A DNA stretch of 14,594 nt from BPIH01 sp042408925. GTDB taxonomy: Bacteria; Chloroflexota; Limnocylindria; Limnocylindrales; CSP1-4. How positions within the stretch are numbered: the first letter of the stretch is position 1; each line of letters opens with the position of its first letter. Shown here piece after piece: positions 7,411 to 12,952 of the stretch. The position numbers were made by a program, and so were the translations under genes. Below the pieces are notes generated by a model, which was given only the letters and a program-made list of their open reading frames with translations, did no database searches and was not told the origin of the DNA. The stretch covers positions 1 to 14,594 of the forward strand of contig JBHOQO010000064.1 of the NCBI GenBank assembly GCA_042408925.1. Direction: 5' to 3'.

Positions 7411-8363
7411 AGGTCGCGATCGAGCGGGATCCAGCCCGCCTCCGCGCCGCCGGACCCGGTCCGCGATCGGGCCGCGTCCTCGGGGTTCGTCGCCCGGTCG
7501 AGGCCGCCCCGCCCCAGGACCTCGTCGAGGACGGCGTCGTCCATCCGGACCGATTCGGCCTCGCTCGGGAACGTGCCGGCGGCGACGTCGGCGGCGTAGG
7601 CCCGGACCGCCTCGAGGATCGTCGAGCGGAGGTCGGCGTAGGCGCGGGCGTGCTTCGGCCGCCAGGCGTCGAGGCCCAAGAGGTCGGTGATGACCTGGAC
7701 CTGCCCCGAGCAGCCGGGCCCGGCCCCGATCCCGATCGTCGGGATCCGGAGCCGTTCGGTGATCGCCGCCGCCAGCTGGACCGGAACGAGCTCGAGGACG
7801 ACGGCAAAGGCGCCGGCCTCGGCGACGGCCTGGGCGTCGGCGAGGAGGCGCCGGGCCGCCTCCTTCGTCCGGCCCTGGACCCGGACCCGCCCGATCGTGT
7901 GGATCGCCTGGGGGGTGAGCCCGATGTGGCCCATGACGGCGATCCCGGCCCGAACGAGGGTCTCGATGATCTTCGCGCTCCGGACGCCGCCCTCGACCTT
8001 CACCGCCTGGGCGCCCCCTTCGGCGAGGAAGCGGCCGGCGTTCTCGAGGGCCCGGTCCGGGGTCGCGTACGAGAGGAACGGCATGTCGCCGACGACGAGG
8101 GCCCGGCGGGTCCCGCGGCTGACGGCCCGGGTGTGGTGGAGCATGTCGGCCATCGAGACCGCGATCTCGTTTTCGTAGCCGAGGACCGCCCGGCCGACCG
8201 AATCGCCGACGAGGATGATCGGGATCCCCGCCTCGTCGAGGAGGCGGGCCGTCGGGTAGTCGTAGGCGGTGAGCATGGCGATCCGCTCGCCCTCGGCGTG
8301 CATCCGGGCGATGTCGGTCACCGTGAGGCGCCGGACGGCGTCGTTCGAACCCGTTGCGCTCAT
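7407..8363 (-). CDS. panB: 3-methyl-2-oxobutanoate hydroxymethyltransferase (ketopantoate synthase)
   Basis: PanB transfers a hydroxymethyl group from 5,10-methylene-THF to 2-oxoisovalerate, making ketopantoate, the first step of pantothenate synthesis. The TIM-barrel landmarks are present: LTAYDYPTARLLDEAG at 31-46, the metal-binding Asp54 in VGDSVG and Asp93 in VGDMPF, Lys122 and Glu124 in VKVEGG, GHIGLTPQ at 145-152, the catalytic Glu191 in LELVP, and GIGAGPGCSGQV at 211-222. At 318 residues it is longer than typical PanB (about 260-280). The surplus is a hydrophilic tail after about residue 270, rich in Asp, Glu, Arg and Gly. The ATG at 8363 has a GGGAGG site at 8373-8378 and overlaps the coaBC stop (ATGA), and its stop overlaps the panC start. 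It is the third gene of a four-gene CoA operon. Confidence 0.95.
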   Translation of the reverse strand: MSATGSNDAVRRLTVTDIARMHAEGERIAMLTAYDYPTARLLDEAGIPIILVGDSVGRAVLGYENEIAVSMADMLHHTRAVSRGTRRALVVGDMPFLSYATPDRALENAGRFLAEGGAQAVKVEGGVRSAKIIETLVRAGIAVMGHIGLTPQAIHTIGRVRVQGRTKEAARRLLADAQAVAEAGAFAVVLELVPVQLAAAITERLRIPTIGIGAGPGCSGQVQVITDLLGLDAWRPKHARAYADLRSTILEAVRAYAADVAAGTFPSEAESVRMDDAVLDEVLGRGGLDRATNPEDAARSRTGSGGAEAGWIPLDRDL

Positions 8364-9787
8364 CGAATCGCGCCTCCCTTCCCGCTCGCTGCTTGGCGTC
8401 CCGTCCCGGCCGGCTCGCCGGCCGGGACGCTCCGTTCGTCGAGGAGCCGGACGACCCGGTCGAGGATCCGCTCGGCGACCTCCCGCTTGGAGAGGAGCGG
8501 CCACGGCTCCGGCGGCGCGTCCGGCGCGAAGATCGTGACCCGGTTCGTGGCGACCCCGAAGCCCGCGTCGGGGGCGAGAACGTCGTTGGCGACGAGGAAG
8601 TCGGCCCCCTTCGCAGCGAGCTTGGCCGCCGCCCGCCCCAGGTCCCCGGTCTCGGCGGCGAAGGCGACGACGACCGGGCGCTCCCGGCGGGGTCGGTCGG
8701 CGAGGCGCTCGGCGAGGCCGGCGAGGATGTCCTCCGTCGGCTCGAGCTCGAGGACGAGCCGCTCGCCGCGAGTCAGCTTCCGGAGCGCCGGGTGCGCCGG
8801 CCGGAAGTCGGCGACGGCGGCGGTCATGACGAGGGCATCGGCGCCCCGCCCGGCGGGCCCCTCGGCTGCGTCGGCGCCCCCCGCCGCCGGTCCGAGGACG
8901 GCCCGCTCCACGGCGGCCGCCATCTCGGCTGCCGTCTCGGCCCGGACGATCGCGGCCGCCGCGGGGAGCGGAACCTCGACCCGTCCGACGACGAGGGTGA
9001 CCGCGGCGCCGCGGTCGAGGGCCGCCTCGGCGACGGCGACGCCCATCCGGCCCGAGGAGCGGTTGCCGATGAAGCGGACCGGGTCGATCGGCTCGGCCGT
9101 CCCGCCGGCGGTGACGACGACGTGTCGCCCGGCGAGGTCTTCGGGGCGCGGCGGCCCCTCGGTCCGGGGCGGTCGCGCCGCCGGGTCGGGCGCCCTGATC
9201 GGGCGCTCGCCGATCGCCTCGACGACGGCCTCGACGATCCGCTCGAGATCGGCGAGGCGGCCCAGGCCGACCTGGCCCGAAGCGAGCGGTCCGACCTCCG
9301 GCTCGACGATCCGGTAGCCGAACTCCCGGAGCCGGGCGACGTTGGCGACCGTCGCCGGATGGCGGTACATGTCGCCGTCCATCGCCGGGGCCACGACGAC
9401 GGGGGCGGTCGTGGCGAGGCAGGCGGCGCTGACCGGATCGGCGGCGAGGCCGTGGGCCATCGCCCCGAGCCACTGGGCCGTCGCCGGGGCGACGACGATG
9501 GCGTCGGCGGTGTCGGCGACGACGATGTGGCCGATCCGCCCGTCGGGGAGGAGCTCGAGGACGTCGGCGTCGACGGCGTGGCGGGTGAGGGCCTCGAAGG
9601 TGAGGGGAGCGACGAAGCGGGTCGCCGCCGGAGTGAGCATGGCAACGACTTCGGCGCCCTCCTCGACGAGGCGGCGGGCGAGCTCGATCGCCTTGTACGC
9701 CGCGATCGAGCCGGTCACCCCGAGGCCCACGAGGCGGCCGGCGAGGCGCCCCGCGGGGCGCCCGCGGGCTCCGCTCGTACCCGCCAT
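8360..9787 (-). CDS. coaBC: Bifunctional phosphopantothenoylcysteine decarboxylase / phosphopantothenate-cysteine ligase
   Basis: CoaBC (Dfp) couples cysteine to 4'-phosphopantothenate (CoaB half) and decarboxylates the product to 4'-phosphopantetheine with FMN (CoaC half). The 475 residues show the flavoprotein half first: GVTGSIAAYKA at 23-33, the active-site His87 in GHIVV, APATA at 100-104, then a PAMDGDMY motif at 134-141 and LASGQVGLGRL at 168-178. In E. coli Dfp these last two read PxMNxxMW and ACGxxGxGRM, so the motif Asn is Asp137 here and the clamp Cys is Ser170. The ligase half has VTAGGTAEPIDPVRFIGNRS (224-243), AAVADFRP (323-330), Lys337 and VANDV (399-403). A Gly/Ala insert occupies about 298-314. 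The ATG at 9787 was chosen because upstream in-frame sequence lies inside coaX. It begins 11 bases after the coaX stop. Confidence 0.93.
   Translation of the reverse strand: MAGTSGARGRPAGRLAGRLVGLGVTGSIAAYKAIELARRLVEEGAEVVAMLTPAATRFVAPLTFEALTRHAVDADVLELLPDGRIGHIVVADTADAIVVAPATAQWLGAMAHGLAADPVSAACLATTAPVVVAPAMDGDMYRHPATVANVARLREFGYRIVEPEVGPLASGQVGLGRLADLERIVEAVVEAIGERPIRAPDPAARPPRTEGPPRPEDLAGRHVVVTAGGTAEPIDPVRFIGNRSSGRMGVAVAEAALDRGAAVTLVVGRVEVPLPAAAAIVRAETAAEMAAAVERAVLGPAAGGADAAEGPAGRGADALVMTAAVADFRPAHPALRKLTRGERLVLELEPTEDILAGLAERLADRPRRERPVVVAFAAETGDLGRAAAKLAAKGADFLVANDVLAPDAGFGVATNRVTIFAPDAPPEPWPLLSKREVAERILDRVVRLLDERSVPAGEPAGTGRQAASGKGGAIR
8402..8429. repeat. Perfect 13-bp inverted repeat with 2-base spacer
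   Basis: CGTCCCGGCCGGC (8402-8414) is followed by two bases and its exact reverse complement (8417-8429). It lies within the last codons of coaBC, about 40 bases upstream of the panB start on the operon mRNA. In RNA this would be a very stable hairpin, realistically 12 bp with a 4-base loop. Confidence 0.85.
9745..9762. repeat. 18-bp perfect palindrome in 5' end of coaBC
   Basis: GGCGCCCCGCGGGGCGCC is its own reverse complement, so it reads identically on both strands. It lies about 25-40 bases inside the coaBC reading frame. It could fold as a hairpin near the start of translation or be a chance product of Gly/Arg/Pro/Ala codons in GC-rich DNA. Confidence 0.8.
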
Positions 9788-9798
9788 CGCCCGCCCCG

Positions 9799-10611
9799 TC
9801 AGGCCAGCCCGAGCCGGAGCGGCTCGCCGCCGGTCACCTCGGCGTGGAGGATCGCGAGGCCCTTGAGCGTCAGCTCGGGGTCGACGACCTCGATCCCCTC
9901 GACGCCGGCCGCCCACGGCGCAGTCGAGAGGCCGCCGGTCATGATCGTCCGGACCGCCTCGATCCCGACGCCGGCCTCGGCGGCGAGTTCCCGGCGGGCC
10001 CGGGCCACGAGGCCGCTCGCCAGGGCCTGATAGCCGAAGATCGTGCCGGCCTGCATCGCGCTCACCGTGTCGCGGCCGATGACCCGGTCCGGCGTCCGGA
10101 GCTCAATCCGGGGCAGCTTCGCCGTCCGGGCGGCGAGGGCGTCGAGGCCGAGCTCGAGGCCGGGCGCGATCGCCCCGCCGACGTAGGCGCCGTCGGCGGC
10201 GACGCAGTCGACGGTCGTCGCCGTGCCGAAGTCGACGACGACGGCCGGCGTCCCGTAGAGGCGGGCCGCGGCGAGGGCGTTGACGAGCCGGTCCGCCCCG
10301 ACCTCGGCCGGGCGGTCGACCCGGACGGGGAGGGGGATCGTGCCGGCGCCGGCCAGAAGGAGGGGGAGGTCGCGCCGGGCGGCGACGACCTCGAGGCTCG
10401 CCGTCACGCTCGGCACGACCGAGGCGGCCGCGACCGAGGCGACCTCGGCGAAGCCGGCGCCGTCGAGCCGCAGGAGCGCCTCGAGGAGGTGCTCGAGCTC
10501 GTCGGGGGTCGCGCGCGGATGCGTCGTCGCCCGGCGGGTCGCGACGAGCGCCCCGTGGCGGACCAGGCCGAGGCTCGTGGCCGTGTTGCCGACGTCGAGG
10601 ACGAGGAGCAT
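9799..10611 (-). CDS. coaX: Type III pantothenate kinase
   Basis: CoaX phosphorylates pantothenate to 4'-phosphopantothenate with ATP, the first committed step of CoA synthesis. The type III enzyme is not inhibited by CoA like type I/II and needs a monovalent cation. The 270 residues fit the family length of about 255-270. Signatures: the phosphate-binding DVGNT at 6-10, GADRLVN at 105-111 with the family Asp107, DFGTATTVD at 127-135, and GGAIAPGL at 145-152, followed by a TGG motif near the C-terminus. The ATG at 10611 was chosen over an in-frame upstream start because TATGAT ends six bases before it and the protein then begins directly at the first strand (MLLVLDVGNT). It is the promoter-proximal gene of the coaX-coaBC-panB-panC operon and is divergent from the 10796 gene. 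Confidence 0.95.
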   Translation of the reverse strand: MLLVLDVGNTATSLGLVRHGALVATRRATTHPRATPDELEHLLEALLRLDGAGFAEVASVAAASVVPSVTASLEVVAARRDLPLLLAGAGTIPLPVRVDRPAEVGADRLVNALAAARLYGTPAVVVDFGTATTVDCVAADGAYVGGAIAPGLELGLDALAARTAKLPRIELRTPDRVIGRDTVSAMQAGTIFGYQALASGLVARARRELAAEAGVGIEAVRTIMTGGLSTAPWAAGVEGIEVVDPELTLKGLAILHAEVTGGEPLRLGLA

Positions 10612-10617
10612 GCCTCG

Positions 10618-10623
10618 ATCATA
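10618..10623 (-). promoter_or_regulatory. -10 box (TATGAT) for leaderless coaX operon mRNA
   Basis: On the minus strand TATGAT, one base off the TATAAT consensus, ends six bases before the coaX ATG. No ribosome site intervenes, so the CoA operon message is predicted to be leaderless at its 5' end. No -35 element is visible upstream. Confidence 0.55.
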
Positions 10624-10707
10624 CGCGCCCCGGCCGGCCGGCCTCCGGCGTCCGTGCCCGCCGCGACGGGGTGCGGGGAACGCCGTCCGACGCCGCGACC
10701 GGTGCGC

Positions 10708-10713
10708 TACCAT
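10708..10713 (+). promoter_or_regulatory. -10 box (TACCAT) upstream of 10796 gene
   Basis: TACCAT in the context CGCTACCATCG lies 82 bases before the GTG at 10796, giving a leader of roughly 76 bases. The same string GCTACCATCG recurs at 12938-12947 before the peptidase gene. CCGTCCGA at 10683-10690 is placed like a -35 element. It is divergent from the coaX promoter, with 84 bases between the two boxes. Confidence 0.45.
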
Positions 10714-10795
10714 CGAGCCCGGCGTCGGCCCGGCCCCGCGGCCGCGGCCCGACGGCCGAGGACCCCGTCAGCCCGTAGCGCGCCGGAGAGGAGCC

Positions 10796-11236
10796 GTGGA
10801 GGAGTCCGCCCCGACCCCGCCCGCCAAGTTCTTCGTGAATCGCGGCATCGTCGGCTCCCGGGCCGACATGCAGAACCTCCTTCGGCCGCTCCTCAAGCAG
10901 ACCGTCGGCTACCGGTACTTCCGGGGTCGGGAGCTCGTGGCGAGCGGGACCGGCTGGGTCGAGCGGATCGTCGCCGACAAGCCCGACGTCTCGACCTACT
11001 TCACCCCGCTGGCGATCTGCATCAACGTCGATTCCTTCGAGCACCTCGAGTTCGAGACTCGAGCCGACCAGCTCCTCGTCTACGTCCTCGTCCAGGGCGA
11101 CGAACGGGTCGTCCTCGAGTTCGTCCCCACGGAACCGGCGGCCCCGGCGCCGGAGCCGCGCCAGCTCGAGTTCGACACGAGCGGCTTCGTCCAGATGGAG
11201 CTCCTCCGGCTCGAGCCCGGCGAGGAGGGCGCCTAG
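10796..11236 (+). CDS. Unrecognised 146-residue protein
   Basis: I do not recognise this family. The product has 146 residues: an N-terminal part with FFVNRGIVGSRADMQNLLRP, then LVASGTGWVERIVADKPDVS, a strand-like segment with FTPLAICINVDSFEHLEF, and LLVYVLVQGDERVVLEFVP. An Ala/Pro linker (EPAAPAPEP) leads to a short C-terminal strand and the end LELEPGEE-like tail. There is no signal peptide or membrane span. The GTG start is set by the purine run GGAGAGGAG (10785-10793), the same arrangement as in the DegV gene. An internal ATG at 10868 is less likely because it would lose conserved-looking sequence. The purine permease follows after 116 bases and could be cotranscribed unless the hairpin at 11262 terminates. 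Confidence 0.7.
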   Translation: MEESAPTPPAKFFVNRGIVGSRADMQNLLRPLLKQTVGYRYFRGRELVASGTGWVERIVADKPDVSTYFTPLAICINVDSFEHLEFETRADQLLVYVLVQGDERVVLEFVPTEPAAPAPEPRQLEFDTSGFVQMELLRLEPGEEGA

Positions 11237-11261
11237 CGGGAACCCGTCGGACGGATTCGAG

Positions 11262-11291
11262 GGCGGCGGGTCGCCCATCCTGCCCGCCGCC
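11262..11291. terminator. Strong hairpin between 10796 gene and permease; possible terminator or leader structure
   Basis: GGCGGCGGG (11262-11270) and CCCGCCGCC (11283-11291) form a perfect 9-bp stem around a 12-base loop. It begins 25 bases after the stop of the 146-residue gene and ends 61 bases before the permease start. It lacks a following U-tract. I see no -10 box between it and the permease, so it may be an attenuating or processing structure instead of a terminator. Confidence 0.45.
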
Positions 11292-11352
11292 GTCAGGTTC
11301 GGATCAGATCCGGAAATCGTGCGGGGGGCGCGAGGGAGCTGGAGGATCGAAC

Positions 11353-12753
11353 GTGAACGCCATCGCCGCCTACTTCCGACTCGACGAGCGCGGGACGACG
11401 ATCGGCACCGAGGTGCGGGCCGGCCTGACCACGTTCATGGTCATGGCCTACATCATCTTCGTCAACCCGAACATCCTCTCGACGGGGCCCCTCGAGGGAT
11501 CCGGGCCGCCGTTCCTGCCGACGGTCGTCGCCACGGCCCTGACGGCCGGGATCCTGACGATCGCCATGGGTGTCATCGCGAACTACCCGTTCGCCCTGGC
11601 CGCCGGGCTCGGCCTCAACGCGGTCGTCGCCTTCAACCTCATCCTGACCCGGGGCTTTACCTGGCAGGAGGCGATGGCCGTCATCGCCTGGGAGGGGATC
11701 ATCATCCTGATCCTCGTCCTGACCGGGCTCCGCGAAGCGATCATGGACGCGATCCCGCTCGCCCTCAAGCGGGCGATCGCGGTCGGGATCGGGCTCTTCA
11801 TCCTCTTCATCGGCCTCGTCCAGGGCGGCTTCGTGAAGGCGGGGCAGGGGACGCCGGTCACCCTCGGGGACCTGACGACGCCCGCCTTCCTCACCTTCGT
11901 CATCGGCCTCGTCGTCGCCCTCGCCCTCATGGCCCGGCGGGTCAAGGGCGCCCTCCTCATCAGCATCTTCGTGGCGACCGGGGCGGCGATCGTCCTCCGG
12001 GCGGCCTTCGGCGACGCGGCGGGGTTTGGGCCCGGTCAGGCCGTCCTCCCCGAGCGGGTCATCCTCGACGTCGGGGCCGACAACTTCAGCACGCTCCTTG
12101 CGCCGCTGGGGGCGATGCTCTCGGTCTGGACCCGGCCGGAGACCTCGGTCATCACCGTCGCCCTCATCGTCTTCAGCCTCATGCTCGCCGACTTCTTCGA
12201 CACGATGGGGACGGTCATCGGGGTCGGGGAGGAGGCCGGGCTCGTCGACGCCGAGGGCCGGCTGCCGGGGATCCGGGAGGTCCTCATCGTCGACTCCGTC
12301 GGGGCGATCCTCGGCGGGCTCTTTGCCACGAGCTCGAACACGACGTACATCGAATCGGCCGCCGGCGTGTCGGAGGGCGGCCGGACGGGGCTGACCTCGG
12401 TCGTCGTCGGGATCCTCTTCCTCGTCTCGATCCTGTTCGCGCCGGTCGCCGGGATCGTGCCGGCCCAGGCGACGGCGGCGGCCCTCGTCGTCGTCGGCTA
12501 CCTCATGTTCACGATCGCGAAGGACCTCGACTGGGGCGACATCGACGACGTCTTCCCGGCCCTGGCGACGATGATCGTCATGCCGCTCACGTACTCGATC
12601 ACCGACGGGATCGCCGCCGGCTTCATCAGCTACGTCTTCCTCAAGGCGGTGAAGGGGCGGAGCGCCGAGATCCACCCGCTCCTCTGGGTCGTCTCGGCGG
12701 CCTTCGTCATCTACTTCGCGATCCCCTGGCTCCAGCAGACGTTCAATCTCTGA
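11353..12753 (+). CDS. NCS2 purine permease, AzgA/PbuG type
   Basis: This is a 466-residue inner-membrane transporter of the nucleobase-cation symporter 2 family, AzgA-like branch, which imports hypoxanthine, guanine or adenine with protons. Landmarks: RAGLTTFMVMAYIIFVNP at 22-39, typical for the branch; GLGLNA at 85-90; ADFFDTMGT at 279-287; and SSNTTYIESAAGVSEGGRTG at 327-346. About a dozen to fourteen hydrophobic segments are spread through the chain. Length fits the family (about 430-500). The GTG start is preceded by GGAGG at 11341-11345 with seven bases between. Exact purine preference cannot be read. No purine riboswitch or purine-salvage gene lies next to it. It ends 199 bases before the peptidase gene, which has its own predicted promoter. 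Confidence 0.93.
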   Translation: MNAIAAYFRLDERGTTIGTEVRAGLTTFMVMAYIIFVNPNILSTGPLEGSGPPFLPTVVATALTAGILTIAMGVIANYPFALAAGLGLNAVVAFNLILTRGFTWQEAMAVIAWEGIIILILVLTGLREAIMDAIPLALKRAIAVGIGLFILFIGLVQGGFVKAGQGTPVTLGDLTTPAFLTFVIGLVVALALMARRVKGALLISIFVATGAAIVLRAAFGDAAGFGPGQAVLPERVILDVGADNFSTLLAPLGAMLSVWTRPETSVITVALIVFSLMLADFFDTMGTVIGVGEEAGLVDAEGRLPGIREVLIVDSVGAILGGLFATSSNTTYIESAAGVSEGGRTGLTSVVVGILFLVSILFAPVAGIVPAQATAAALVVVGYLMFTIAKDLDWGDIDDVFPALATMIVMPLTYSITDGIAAGFISYVFLKAVKGRSAEIHPLLWVVSAAFVIYFAIPWLQQTFNL

Positions 12754-12790
12754 GGGGCGCCGCCTGAGCCGCCGGCAACCGAGGGAGCGG

Positions 12791-12847
12791 CACGGGTGCC
12801 CGACGGACGGGCCACGGGTGCCCGGCGGACGGGCCACGGCGTCCGAC
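12791..12847. repeat. 22-bp tandem repeat, two copies plus partial third
   Basis: Two 22-bp units at 12791-12812 and 12813-12834 differ at one base. Each starts CACGGGTGCCC and ends GGACGGGC. A partial third copy (CACGGCGTCCGAC) follows to 12847. They lie in the non-coding spacer between the permease and the M16 peptidase. Confidence 0.75.
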
Positions 12848-12939
12848 AAATCGGCCGCCGCGGGCGCCCGTGCCCATCCACGACCCGGCGTTCGGCCCCT
12901 CCGGCGCCCTGGGCACCCGAGCGACGGCGCGGCGTCGGC

Positions 12940-12945
12940 TACCAT
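12940..12945 (+). promoter_or_regulatory. -10 box (TACCAT) for leaderless M16 peptidase mRNA
   Basis: TACCAT ends seven bases before the ATG at 12953, with no ribosome site between. This is the same geometry as at 708 and 4634. The surrounding GCTACCATCG string is shared with 10706-10715. Confidence 0.5.
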
Positions 12946-12952
12946 CGGGGCG

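Noticed and set aside
7650..9317. Plus-strand open frame antisense to panB and coaBC
   Set aside because: panB and coaBC have all family motifs on the minus strand, and the plus-strand product is low-complexity Arg/Asp/Gly/Pro sequence.
11237..11352. Purine riboswitch in the permease leader
   Set aside because: The spacer has one plain GC hairpin and none of the conserved three-way-junction core of purine or PreQ1 riboswitches that I could recognise.
12818..12952. Upstream ATG giving the M16 peptidase 45 extra residues
   Set aside because: The extension is encoded by the tandem repeat and spacer, lacks family similarity, and the TACCAT box fits a start at 12953.
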